A stretch of 13,454 nucleotides of DNA from an uncultured Pseudomonadota bacterium. Its GTDB lineage: Bacteria; Pseudomonadota; Gammaproteobacteria; Burkholderiales; Thiobacillaceae. The notes beneath the pieces are model-generated. The model was not told the DNA's origin, did not search any database, and saw nothing but the letters and a program-made list of their open reading frames with translations. The position numbers and the translations under genes were made by a program. Of the stretch, positions 1-7,925 are shown piece after piece. The stretch is taken from the NCBI GenBank assembly GCA_903883985.1, contig CAISDD010000372.1:1-13454 (forward strand), written 5' to 3'. The first letter of the stretch is position 1. The number at the start of each line of letters is the position of its first letter.

Positions 1-793
1 GATCTTCGGCGCTCATATTGGCCGCAGCGGTGCCGATGAGTTTACGCACCTGACCTTGTACGCCTTCGTTGTGGATCACGTTATCCAGAAAGCCGGGAAG
101 GCTGAAGCCGTAGGGTGCCCAGACCAGGGCCACCAGGATCAGGGAGGCGATCACCAGCAGGATGGCCTTGACGATCTGCACCCAGGTGGTGGCGACCATG
201 CCACCAAACACCACGTAGGCCAGCATCAGCACGCCCACGATCATGACCGAGACTTCGTAGTCGATGCCGATGAGGGTCTTCACCAGCACGCCGCCGCCGA
301 CCATTTGCGCGGTCAGGTAGAAGATGGAGACGGTGATGGTGGAGACGGCGGCGATGGTTTTCGAGGCCTTGGGGTTGTTGCGGAAGGCCAGGATGTCGCC
401 CAGGGTGTACTTGCCGATGTTGCGGCAGGGCTCGGCGATCACCAACAAGACGGTGATGTAGGCCACCAGGAAGCCCACCGAGTACATGAAGCCGTCGTAG
501 CCGTAGAGGGAGATCAGGCCGGCGATGCCAAGGAAGGAGGCGGCGGAGAGATAGTCACCGGCGATGGCCCAGCCGTTTTGCATGCCGGAGATGGAGCGTC
601 CTGCCGCATAGAACTCGTTGGCGGAATGCACCCGCTTGGAGGCCCACCAGGTGATGTACATGGTCAGGCCGATGATGCCGCCGAAGACCATGAAGGTCAT
701 GGCCTTGTACTCGTCGGCCACGGCACCTTCGGCGAAGCAGGAGGTGCTACCGAGGGCCATGGCAGCGAAGGCGAGGAATGATTTCAGATTCAT
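1..793 (-). CDS. actP: ActP-like cation/acetate symporter, N-terminal part (cut by left window edge)
   Basis: Predicted inner-membrane sodium:solute symporter (SSF family) that imports acetate and similar short carboxylates with a cation. About 264 residues are visible against roughly 550 for E. coli ActP; the C-terminal half lies outside the window. Residues 1-22 look like the cleavable signal sequence typical of ActP (ends CFAEGAV). SSF/ActP hallmarks follow: WWASKRV (49-55), a Tyr-Ala-Ala-Gly-Arg stretch, NGWAIAGDYLSAASFLGIAG (73-92), SVGFLVAY, IAEPCRNIGKYTLGDILAFR, and GGMVATTWVQIVKA after several hydrophobic helices. The ATG at 793 has an AAAGGA Shine-Dalgarno that overlaps the stop of the DUF485 gene 10 nt upstream, so the two are translationally close and surely one operon. 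DUF485-ActP pairs normally work together in acetate uptake and often sit with acs, which is not visible here. Family call is firm; exact substrate is inferred from similarity. Confidence 0.93.
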   Translation of the reverse strand, partial: MNLKSFLAFAAMALGSTSCFAEGAVADEYKAMTFMVFGGIIGLTMYITWWASKRVHSANEFYAAGRSISGMQNGWAIAGDYLSAASFLGIAGLISLYGYDGFMYSVGFLVAYITVLLVIAEPCRNIGKYTLGDILAFRNNPKASKTIAAVSTITVSIFYLTAQMVGGGVLVKTLIGIDYEVSVMIVGVLMLAYVVFGGMVATTWVQIVKAILLVIASLILVALVWAPYGFSLPGFLDNVIHNEGVQGQVRKLIGTAAANMSAED

Positions 794-803
794 GGCGCGT
801 CCT

Positions 804-1121
804 TTATTTGATGTTGTGGGCGTCATTGATGACCGCCTGAGCCATGGGGTCGAATTCGCTGTTCGCGCGCTGAGCATAGATCCAGGCGATGGCCCAGGCG
901 ACGATGAACTGCGACAGCGCAAACACCAGGCCGACGTTCACCGGTCCCCAGACCTTGATCTTGAACAGATCGGAGTAATACGCCGTGCCTATGGGCAGCA
1001 GGAAGTAATAGATCATGGAGATAGTCATCAGCGTCCACAGGAATTTGGTTTTCTTGCGATGCAGCGCCTGGAAACGCGGGTCGGCATCGATCGCCGCCCA
1101 GTTCATTTCGGTTTTAGCCAT
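804..1121 (-). CDS. DUF485 family inner-membrane protein (YjcH-like), partner of ActP
   Basis: 105-residue membrane protein of the DUF485 family, the small companion encoded just upstream of ActP in many proteobacteria (YjcH in E. coli, 104 aa, so normal length). Two transmembrane segments are visible, about residues 27-49 and 60-83, followed by the family C-terminal motif RANSEFD (85-91) and a short charged tail. The N-terminal stretch with DPRFQALHRKKTKF is also typical. The ATG at 1121 has a good GAGGAG Shine-Dalgarno 8 nt upstream. It is the first gene of the actP operon: 144 nt separate it from the CBS/nucleotidyltransferase gene on the same strand, and a weak -10-like TACTAT lies in that gap without a convincing -35. 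Its biochemical role is not established; an accessory function for the symporter is inferred from the constant pairing. Confidence 0.93.
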   Translation of the reverse strand: MAKTEMNWAAIDADPRFQALHRKKTKFLWTLMTISMIYYFLLPIGTAYYSDLFKIKVWGPVNVGLVFALSQFIVAWAIAWIYAQRANSEFDPMAQAVINDAHNIK

Positions 1122-1265
1122 GCCTGGTACTCCTCAAAGGAAAAGTTGAGCGCCCGCCTACCCCGCGGACATTTCGGATAGTAAGCGAAGGGGGGCGTTG
1201 ATGCGCACAAAATGGAGCCGGATGCGCTCAGGACACAGGGAAAACGAAGGGCACCTTGCGGCCGA

Positions 1266-2720
1266 TCAAAACTGGAAGAATCGCTCAAGCCGCCCCTGCA
1301 TATTTTTTGCCTGACGAAAGGCTTCCTTGAGCGCCTGGCGTTCCATGCTGCTAAGCGTCTCGGGAACCAGTCGGTTGCTCAGTGGCCGCTGTGCTTCGAT
1401 CTGCGACTGGTGCAGCCGCAATCGCATCTGCTGGATGAAGAGGAAACCGGCGACCCAGGCCTCGGTTTCTGCGATCTTCCAGGCGACGCCGGTGGCGCGC
1501 AGGCGCGGCACCGTGCCGGTTTCTTCCTGGCCTGCCGCCAGTGCGAAGATGCGCGCAGCATCGACGTAGGGGGTCGTGCCGTGGAGTTTCAGGTCTATGC
1601 TGCCGGCGTCCTCGCCTACACCATCGACCGCGAAGTCGCGTACCAGTCCCAGCGGCGGGCGATTGCCCAGGGCGTTGCGCACCATCAGCTTGAGGAATTG
1701 GCGGTTATCCTTGATCCTGTCGCCCAGCCAGGCGCGCAGATCCGCGGCCAGGCGTGGGTTGCCGGCGAGCGGACGAAAATCGAAGAATATGTTGGCATTG
1801 AGCAGCACCGGGGCGTCGCCGCGGAAGATCCAGTCGGCGAAGGTGTGTTGCCATTCCTCCAGCGACAAACACCATTTTGGATTGCTGGCCATGATTTCAC
1901 CATGGCACAGGGGAAAGCCGCAGGCATCCAGCCACTCGTTGGCGCGCCGCGCCGCCGCCAGCAGCCCCTCGCGCAGCGCGGCGGGCTCGCCCTCGGGCGC
2001 GACGAATATCAGGCCGTTGTCCTGATCGGTAAACAGGGTTTGTTCGTAGCGGCCTTCCGAACCCAGCGCTAGCCAGCACCAGCTCACCCCTTTCAGGTCC
2101 GCGAAGGTCAGGTCCAGGATGCGCCTGGTGAGCCCGTCGTTGAGCTGGGAGATCAACCGGGTAAGCGCCGCCGCACCCACGCCCTGCGCCATCAGGTTGC
2201 GTGTCAGGCGGCGGATGTCGCAGGCGGCGGCTTGCAGGCCAGCCAGGTCCGGCGCCTGGCAGAGGGCGGCGGCGATGCTGGAGACCCCTATTCGTTGCAG
2301 GGAGAACAAATCCTTTTCCGAGATCACACCCGCCACCCGGCCCGCATGCATAACCACTACATGGTGGATGGAATGCCGCGCCATCGCCAGTGCCGCCTCG
2401 AAGGCCGTCGCGGTGTCCGGCAGCGAGAACGGGGCGGGGGTCATTACGCCCTGAATGGCTTGCTCGATGTCGCAGGCGGTGAGGGCTACGCGATCCCGCA
2501 GATCCTTGAGGGTAAACATGCCAACCGGAGCGCCTTCGGCATCCGTGAGCAGGATGGAGCCCACATTTTCCTGGCGCATCAGCGCCAGCGCCAGGCGCAC
2601 CGGGCTGTCAGGCGAACAGGTGACGGCGGCTCGCCGCAATAGGGCGGACAAAGGCGTGGCCAGGGGGTCGGCGGCCGGCGTTGAAACGGGTTCGCAGACG
2701 AGCGGGACGAGGTCGGTCAT
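1266..2720 (-). CDS. CBS-domain GlnD-type (DUF294) nucleotidyltransferase
   Basis: 484-residue predicted soluble signalling protein. Two CBS domains (about 25-85 and 88-145) would bind an adenine nucleotide. Next comes a DUF294/GlnD-like nucleotidyltransferase domain with its catalytic signature intact: LGSEGRYEQTLFTDQDN (219-235), giving the GS...R loop and the metal-binding Asp pair D232/D234. Residues about 325-470 form the DUF294 C-terminal substrate-binding domain (NRQFLKLMVRNALGNRPPLG). Many family members also carry an N-terminal cyclic-nucleotide-binding domain; here only about 25 residues precede CBS1, so it is absent. An ATG at 2777 would lie inside the upstream gene, but the ATG at 2720 has GAGGAA just upstream and follows the c-di-GMP gene's stop by 10 nt, so 2720 was chosen and the two genes are probably co-transcribed. 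Such proteins are often found next to acetate symporters. The protein or small molecule it nucleotidylates is unknown. Confidence 0.88.
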   Translation of the reverse strand: MTDLVPLVCEPVSTPAADPLATPLSALLRRAAVTCSPDSPVRLALALMRQENVGSILLTDAEGAPVGMFTLKDLRDRVALTACDIEQAIQGVMTPAPFSLPDTATAFEAALAMARHSIHHVVVMHAGRVAGVISEKDLFSLQRIGVSSIAAALCQAPDLAGLQAAACDIRRLTRNLMAQGVGAAALTRLISQLNDGLTRRILDLTFADLKGVSWCWLALGSEGRYEQTLFTDQDNGLIFVAPEGEPAALREGLLAAARRANEWLDACGFPLCHGEIMASNPKWCLSLEEWQHTFADWIFRGDAPVLLNANIFFDFRPLAGNPRLAADLRAWLGDRIKDNRQFLKLMVRNALGNRPPLGLVRDFAVDGVGEDAGSIDLKLHGTTPYVDAARIFALAAGQEETGTVPRLRATGVAWKIAETEAWVAGFLFIQQMRLRLHQSQIEAQRPLSNRLVPETLSSMERQALKEAFRQAKNMQGRLERFFQF

Positions 2721-2730
2721 CCTTGATTCC

Positions 2731-5574
2731 TCAGGTGGGCGAGTCGTTATGGGCGCACAGCCAGGCCTCGAATTCATCGGCGGGCAAGGGTGGGCTGTAG
2801 AAGTAGCCTTGGGACTGGTCGCAGCCTTCCTGCCGGAGAAAATCGCGCTGTACCAGGCTTTCCACGCCTTCCGCGATCACCTCGAAACCCAGGTTGTGGC
2901 CGAGGGCGATGACCGCTCGTGTGATGGCGGCGTCGTCGTGGTCCTGGGGCAGGTCACGGACGAAACTCTGATCGATTTTAAGTTTGTGTACGCGTAGAAA
3001 CTTCAGGTAGGAGAGCGAGGAATAGCCGGTTCCGAAATCGTCGATGGCGACCTTCACCCCGAGTCCGGATAACTGCTCCACCATCGCCATGGCCTGTTCC
3101 GCGTTGCGCAGCAGGAAGCTTTCCGTGATTTCCAGTTCCAGGCGCGTGGCAGGCCACCCCGTGTCCCGCAAGGCGGCTTCGACGATGGCGAAGAAATTGC
3201 CTCGCTCGACCTGGGGTCCGGCGACATTGACCGAGATCGAACCCGCTTCCAGACCGCGTGCCCGCCAATCCGCCGCGTGACGACAGGCTTGACGCAACAC
3301 CCATTCGCCCAAGGGCAGGATGAGGCCGGTTTCTTCGGCAAGAGGAATGAAGTCGTTGGGCGGAACCAGACCGCGTTCCGGCGAACGCCAGCGCACCAGG
3401 GCTTCCGCACCGATCAGACCACCCGTGTCGAGACGGAATTGCGGCTGGAACCAGACTTCCAGCTCTTTCTGTTCCAGGGCGCGGCGCAGGCCATGTTCGA
3501 TCACCAGGCGCTGCTGTGCGGCGCGGGTCATCTCTGGATGATGAAAGCGGCTGGTGTTGCGGCCGGCCTGCTTGCTGGCATACATGGCCATGTCCGCGGC
3601 CTGCAACAGGCTGGTGGTGTCCCGGCCGTCGTCCGGGAAGATGGCGATGCCGATGCTGGCGGTAACCCGCGCGCTATGACCCTTCAGTTCCATCGGTTCG
3701 TCTACAGCCTGAATGATTTTCTCGGCGATCAATCCTGGATTGTTGCCGCTGCCGACGTCTTCGATGATGATGGCAAACTCGTCGCCGCCCATACGTGCCA
3801 CCAGATCCTCGCGCCGGAGTTCTCCTTGCAGGCGACTGGAGATGATCTGCAACAACAAGTCGCCGGCAGGATGGCCCAAGCTGTCGTTGACGGTCTTGAA
3901 GCCATCCAGGTCGAGCACCATGACCGCCACTTTTTCCTTGTGACGCGCCGAGCGATCCAGTGCATGGGCTAGCTGGGCATGCAGCAAGGTGCGATTGGGT
4001 AGGCTGGTGAGCGGGTCGTAGTGCGCCAGGCGCTCCAGCTCCGCCTCGGAGTGTTTGATGTTGCTAATGTCGGAAAACACGCCGACATAGCTTTGCACCG
4101 TGCCGCTGGCATCGCGTACCGCATTGATGGTGAGCCATTCCGGGTATATCTCGCCGTTTTTGCGCCGGTTCCATATCTCGCCGCGCCAATGGCCGCTCAG
4201 GGACAGTTCCCGCCACATCGTGCGGTAGTAATCTTCCGAGTGGCGCCCCGACTTGAGAAAACCCGGACTTTGCCCGATGGACTCCGCTTCCGAATACCCG
4301 GTCACTTCGCAGAATGCGGGGTTGACCGAACGAATGCGGCCGGCGAGGTCGACTTGCATCACGCCCTCGGCGGTGCTCTCGACCATGGCGATGACCTGGC
4401 GCACGTAAGTTTCATGGGCATTCCGGGCGGAGAGGTCGCTGACCAGGGCGAAGGAGCCGCGATGGATACCCTCCTCGTCATGGCTAGCGGTGGCGCTGAA
4501 TTGGCAGGGGATCTGCGCACCGTCCAGCCGTGTCAGCGTCATCTCGTAAACGGACTGCTCGCCCTGCGCACGCCGTCCGCTCTGCTCCAACAGGATGGCG
4601 CGGTTGTCGGTGTCGACGAAGTCATAGAGGGAGCGGCCAACGATGTCTTCGGTCCTTCCCCCCAGCATGCGCGCGAAGGCGGGGTTGGTTTGCACCACCC
4701 GTTCCTGTTCCTGCTCGGTCATGCAGAAGCCTTCCTGGGTGGTGTCGAGTATGCGACGGATGCGCTGCTCGCTGCTTTGTAGGCGGCGCGCCAGGTCGCG
4801 CTGCCGCCCCGCCATCGTGGCGACTTGCACCAGACCGATCAACAAGGTGGTGACGATACTCACCCAGATCGCCAGGAAGCTTGCGGAAAGGCCGGAGTCC
4901 GCGATTTCCTGGCGGCCATCGCTGATGAAGTAGGCCGCAGCCATCGCCGTGTAATGCATGCCGGATACGGCCCCGCCCATGACCAGGGAGCTCAACAGGG
5001 CGAGCCAGCCCGTGGGTACACGACCACGCAGGCCATCTCGGACCCATAGCGCCAGGAAGGCCAGGAGCACGGCGACTACCAGGGAAATGAGGAACAGCGT
5101 CGGGTCGTAGCGTACCAGACCGTCCAGGCGGTATGCGGCCATGCCCGCGTAATGCATGGTGCTGATGCCGGTGCCGAGCAGCAGACCGCCGACTAGCAAG
5201 GTTCGCGGGGCTACCTTGGTGTGGCTTATTACACGCAGGGCGACGGCGCTGGCCAGGATGCCTGGCAGGACCGACAGAAGGGTGATGCCGGGGTCGTAAG
5301 CAACGCCACAGGGCAGCGAAAAAGCCAACATGCCGATGAAGTGCATGGCCCAGGTGCCGCCGCCCATCGCTAGGGCGCCGGCGCCAGTCCACCAGGCGGC
5401 CTGGGCGCGCGAAGGGCTGGAGGCGATCCTCCCGGCGACGTCGAACGCGGCATAGGAGGCGAATACGGCGATCAGGACCGACAGAAACACCAGCCTGGGG
5501 TCGTAACTGCCGAGGTAAAGCAGGTCGGTGTCCGGCGGGCTGTTGAGGAATTGCAGATAGGCTGTGTTTAGCAC
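2731..5574 (-). CDS. MHYT-PAS-PAS-GGDEF-EAL c-di-GMP synthase/phosphodiesterase
   Basis: 947-residue membrane-bound c-di-GMP enzyme. An N-terminal MHYT sensor (about 25-255, some seven TM helices) shows three evenly spaced motifs: MHFIGM (77), MHYAGM (140) and MHYTAM (206). MHYT is proposed to bind copper and sense O2, CO or NO. Two PAS domains follow (about 265-380 and 390-505; the second has the W-R-G-E-I-W-N-R-R-K-N-G-E pattern). The GGDEF domain (about 512-675) has an intact GGDEF (596-600) and an inhibitory RxxD site RRED (587-590). The EAL domain (about 685-935) keeps EAL (724-726), N783, E815, DDFGTG (845-850), K866, E902 and Q922, so phosphodiesterase activity is expected too. The start is a GTG two codons after an in-frame TAG; no clear Shine-Dalgarno precedes it, but MHYT begins too soon for a later start. 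It lies 49 nt after the histidine kinase and 10 nt before the CBS gene. Architecture resembles Pseudomonas MucR/NbdA, with extra PAS domains. Confidence 0.95.
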   Translation of the reverse strand: MLNTAYLQFLNSPPDTDLLYLGSYDPRLVFLSVLIAVFASYAAFDVAGRIASSPSRAQAAWWTGAGALAMGGGTWAMHFIGMLAFSLPCGVAYDPGITLLSVLPGILASAVALRVISHTKVAPRTLLVGGLLLGTGISTMHYAGMAAYRLDGLVRYDPTLFLISLVVAVLLAFLALWVRDGLRGRVPTGWLALLSSLVMGGAVSGMHYTAMAAAYFISDGRQEIADSGLSASFLAIWVSIVTTLLIGLVQVATMAGRQRDLARRLQSSEQRIRRILDTTQEGFCMTEQEQERVVQTNPAFARMLGGRTEDIVGRSLYDFVDTDNRAILLEQSGRRAQGEQSVYEMTLTRLDGAQIPCQFSATASHDEEGIHRGSFALVSDLSARNAHETYVRQVIAMVESTAEGVMQVDLAGRIRSVNPAFCEVTGYSEAESIGQSPGFLKSGRHSEDYYRTMWRELSLSGHWRGEIWNRRKNGEIYPEWLTINAVRDASGTVQSYVGVFSDISNIKHSEAELERLAHYDPLTSLPNRTLLHAQLAHALDRSARHKEKVAVMVLDLDGFKTVNDSLGHPAGDLLLQIISSRLQGELRREDLVARMGGDEFAIIIEDVGSGNNPGLIAEKIIQAVDEPMELKGHSARVTASIGIAIFPDDGRDTTSLLQAADMAMYASKQAGRNTSRFHHPEMTRAAQQRLVIEHGLRRALEQKELEVWFQPQFRLDTGGLIGAEALVRWRSPERGLVPPNDFIPLAEETGLILPLGEWVLRQACRHAADWRARGLEAGSISVNVAGPQVERGNFFAIVEAALRDTGWPATRLELEITESFLLRNAEQAMAMVEQLSGLGVKVAIDDFGTGYSSLSYLKFLRVHKLKIDQSFVRDLPQDHDDAAITRAVIALGHNLGFEVIAEGVESLVQRDFLRQEGCDQSQGYFYSPPLPADEFEAWLCAHNDSPT

Positions 5575-5623
5575 GGGCTAAGATCGGCTGCGACCAAGGT
5601 GGCGATGTTAACCGTACTGAGCG

Positions 5624-6919
5624 TCAACCCAGGGGCAAGTTGATGTCGACCCGGAGCCCCCCTCTAGCGGCGTCCGTCAGCAGTATCGTGCCGCCATGCA
5701 GGTCCACGACCTGGCGGACGATGGCCAGCCCTAAGCCGCTGCCGGGGATGTCGGCGCCGGCCAGGCGCTGAAAACGCTCGAATACGCGCTCGCGTTCGGC
5801 TTCGGGTATGCCAGGGCCGCTGTCGCTGACTGAAAGTTGGGCCATGCCGGCCTGCTGCCGCAGTTCCACATCCACGCGGCCGCCACTGGGGGTGTAGCGC
5901 ACCGCGTTGTCGATCAGGTTACCCAGCATCATGCGCAGGCTGTCGGTCTGGCCGACCAGGGTTAGCGGCTGACACTCGCCGACGCCGAGATCGATGTCGC
6001 GCGCTTCGGCCAGGGTGGAAAAGTCTGCGACCACCTGCTTGGCCAGCGCATCCAGAGCGAGCGGGGCGAACACGGCCTGGCGCGAGGCCGGCTCCAGGCG
6101 AGCCATGCCCAGTAGCTGATCGACCAGATGGGCGGCCCGGTCCACGCCACTGGACAGTTGCGTCAGCGCTGCGTCGCGTTCTTCTTCGCAGTTCGTGCGA
6201 CGAGCGATCTGGGCTTGCAGCTTCACGGCGGTGAGCGGCGTGCGTAGTTCGTGCGCGGCATCGGCGATGAAACGTCGCTGTGAGACCAGGGCCTGGTCCA
6301 GCCGCACCAGCAGATCATTCAGGGTGTCGACCAGGGGAGCGACTTCATCAGGCAAATGGCGGCTATCCAGCGCGTGCAGGCTTTGTACGCCGCGTTGGCC
6401 GATCTCGTTGCGCACCAGCTCCAGGGGAGCCAGGGCTCGGGTCACCGCCGCGCGTATCAGGAGGCCCAGAACGACTACCAGCACGACCAGGGGGAGCAAC
6501 AGCCAGGGAGCGATGGCGGCGAAACGCCGCGCACGGTTGGCCGAGGTGGTCGCCACCTGTATCGTCAGACCGCCTTCTATGAGGGAAAAGACGCGCCATT
6601 CCGCGCGCTCCCAGACGATGACATGCAAACCTGGTTTCTGGCGCGGCGGCCCGACATCGTCGAGTGAGGAATACAACAAGGTGCCATCCGCGCCCCATAT
6701 CTGGCTGACGAACTGGCCGTGGTCGTTGCGCACGTCCTCGTCGTTGTCATACTCGATGCCGTGGCGCACCACGGAATAGGCGATCTGTTCCAGTCCGTTG
6801 TCGCGCAGGCTGTTGAACGCATCCCAGGCGAGCAGGTAAGCGATCACGCTGGCCAGGATGCCAGTCAGAAAAAGCGCGGTGATCTGCCAGACCAGGAGGC
6901 GGCTGCGGATCGAATTCAA
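5624..6919 (-). CDS. Sensor histidine kinase, QseC/TctE-like
   Basis: 431-residue inner-membrane histidine kinase, partner of the response regulator just upstream. TM1 spans about 10-31, a short periplasmic sensor about 32-135, and TM2 about 136-157; a QseC-type linker (LPDEVAPLVDTLNDLLVRL) follows. The H-box is FIADAAHELRTPLT with phospho-acceptor H223. The catalytic domain has the N-box NLIDNAVRYTP (334-344), G1 SDSGPGIP (365-372), the F box ERFQRL and G2 GSGLGLAI (393-400), so all kinase motifs are intact. The TTG start is supported by GAGGTG five nt upstream and by a 4-nt overlap with the regulator's stop (TTGA), a sign of translational coupling. The acidic periplasmic stretch EYDNDEDVRNDHG (56-68) could bind cations, as proposed for PmrB/PhoQ sensors, but the signal is not determinable. 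The family is clear; QseC as opposed to PmrB or TctE orthology is not. Confidence 0.94.
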   Translation of the reverse strand: MNSIRSRLLVWQITALFLTGILASVIAYLLAWDAFNSLRDNGLEQIAYSVVRHGIEYDNDEDVRNDHGQFVSQIWGADGTLLYSSLDDVGPPRQKPGLHVIVWERAEWRVFSLIEGGLTIQVATTSANRARRFAAIAPWLLLPLVVLVVVLGLLIRAAVTRALAPLELVRNEIGQRGVQSLHALDSRHLPDEVAPLVDTLNDLLVRLDQALVSQRRFIADAAHELRTPLTAVKLQAQIARRTNCEEERDAALTQLSSGVDRAAHLVDQLLGMARLEPASRQAVFAPLALDALAKQVVADFSTLAEARDIDLGVGECQPLTLVGQTDSLRMMLGNLIDNAVRYTPSGGRVDVELRQQAGMAQLSVSDSGPGIPEAERERVFERFQRLAGADIPGSGLGLAIVRQVVDLHGGTILLTDAARGGLRVDINLPLG

Positions 6920-7593
6920 GCTTTCACCTCGGGCGCGGGCTCCACCAGCTTATAACCGACGCCGCGGACGTTGCGTATCCAGGTCACGCCCAATTTGCGC
7001 CGCAGATTATGGAGATGCACTTCCACGGTGTTGCTGGCGACTTCCTCATCCCAGCCGTAGAGGCGGTCTTCCAGTTGCTCGCGCGAGAGCACCGTGCCCG
7101 GTTTCTCGATGAGGGCGGCGAGTAGGGAGAATTCTCGCTGCGACAGGGCCAGCGGTTTGTCGTTCATGTGGGCTTCGCGGCTGAGCGGATTGACGCACAG
7201 AGCGCCCAGTCGCATTTCGGGCTGCTTTCTGCCCACCTGGCGGCGTTGCAAAGCGTAGATCCGGGCGATGAGTTCATCCAGGTCGAACGGTTTTATAAGG
7301 TAGTCGTCGGCGCCCAGGTTGAGGCTGAAAATGCGGTCCGCTACCGCATCGCGCGCAGTCACCACCAGAACCGGGATGTCACTGCCGCTGCGTCGCACTT
7401 CCTTGAGCAGATCCACACCATCGAGCAGGGGCAATCCCAGGTCGAGCAGCAGCAGGCCATAGCTGCCCGTGTCCAGTGCCGCTCGTGCGGCACGGCCGTC
7501 ACGTACCCAATCGATGACAAAACCCGCGAGTTTCAGTCCACGCACCATGCTCGCCCCGATCATCGGGTCGTCTTCAGCCAGGAGGAGTTTCAT
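6916..7593 (-). CDS. OmpR/PhoB-family response regulator, QseB/PmrA-like
   Basis: 225-residue DNA-binding response regulator. The receiver domain (1-115) has the acidic pair D8/D9, phospho-acceptor D51 in LLLDLGLP, T79 and K101 in the KPF motif. The winged-helix domain (about 125-220) has LSQREFSLLAALIEKPGTVL, EVHLHNLRRKLG and the final IRNVRGVGYKL typical of the QseB/PmrA/TctD branch. The ATG at 7593 fixes a normal N-terminus (MKLLLAEDD) but has no evident Shine-Dalgarno. A terminator ends only 28 nt upstream, which leaves little room for a separate promoter. Expression could come by readthrough from the small secreted-protein gene or from a GATAAT box at 7600-7605 that would give a leaderless message. 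The gene overlaps its kinase by 4 nt. A QseB/PmrA-type site at 7946-7962 suggests autoregulation. Confidence 0.95.
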   Translation of the reverse strand: MKLLLAEDDPMIGASMVRGLKLAGFVIDWVRDGRAARAALDTGSYGLLLLDLGLPLLDGVDLLKEVRRSGSDIPVLVVTARDAVADRIFSLNLGADDYLIKPFDLDELIARIYALQRRQVGRKQPEMRLGALCVNPLSREAHMNDKPLALSQREFSLLAALIEKPGTVLSREQLEDRLYGWDEEVASNTVEVHLHNLRRKLGVTWIRNVRGVGYKLVEPAPEVKA

Positions 7594-7621
7594 GCGGTCA
7601 TTATCCCGGTTTCGTCAGACG

Positions 7622-7650
7622 AAAAAAAAGCGGGGAGAACCCCGCTTTTT
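7622..7650 (-). terminator. Rho-independent terminator after the small secreted-protein gene
   Basis: On the minus strand a perfect 6-bp GC stem GCGGGG/CCCCGC with loop TTCT (7630-7645) is followed by eight T residues (7629-7622). Flanking A/T pairs extend the stem. It lies 21 nt after the stop of the small secreted-protein gene and 28 nt before the response-regulator start. On the plus strand the stem is followed by only five Ts, so its main direction is minus. Confidence 0.9.
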
Positions 7651-7670
7651 CGTGTTGCTCGCAGCGCCGA

Positions 7671-7877
7671 TTACTTGGCGGCGGGGGCAGCGTCGGCAGC
7701 AGGTGCGTCAGCCTTCTTGGCCTTCGCGTGCTTCTTGCCGTGGTGCTTGGCCTTGGCGGGCTTGGCTTCGGCGGCGGGCTTGGCTGCGCCGTCGGCGGCA
7801 GGTGCATCAACAGCTTGGGCAGCGCCGAAAGCGAACATGGAAACAGCGGCGAGCAGAGCGATCAGGGTCTTGTTCAT
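7671..7877 (-). CDS. Small exported Lys/Ala/His-rich protein (Asr-like composition)
   Basis: 68-residue precursor. Residues 1-22 form a classic Sec signal peptide (MNKT, a hydrophobic core, cleavage after AQA). The mature part of about 46 residues is low-complexity: Ala/Pro/Lys repeats around a basic cluster KAKHHGKKHAKAKK (42-55), then Ala/Asp/Pro to the end. The start was placed at the ATG at 7877, which has AGGAGT just upstream; an in-frame start at 7910 would put extra residues before the signal peptide. Composition and layout recall the enterobacterial acid-shock protein Asr, which is itself controlled by an OmpR-type system (RstA), but such sequence gives no reliable homology. The gene lies between a QseB/PmrA-type operator and a strong terminator, directly before the two-component genes. 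It may be a target of that system, perhaps buffering or binding anions or metals in the periplasm; this is inference only. Confidence 0.8.
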   Translation of the reverse strand: MNKTLIALLAAVSMFAFGAAQAVDAPAADGAAKPAAEAKPAKAKHHGKKHAKAKKADAPAADAAPAAK

Positions 7878-7925
7878 TGGAACTCCTAGGTGGTTGGTTG
7901 CGCCAGGCATCAGCGCTTGGCTGAA

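Noticed and set aside
56..781. A 241-codon plus-strand frame full of His, Asp and Gly
   Set aside because: It is the complement of the ActP membrane-helix codons; the composition is an artefact of the reverse frame.
1212..2072. A 286-codon open frame on the plus strand within the CBS-nucleotidyltransferase gene
   Set aside because: It is antisense to a gene with intact catalytic motifs and has no recognisable domain or ribosome binding site.
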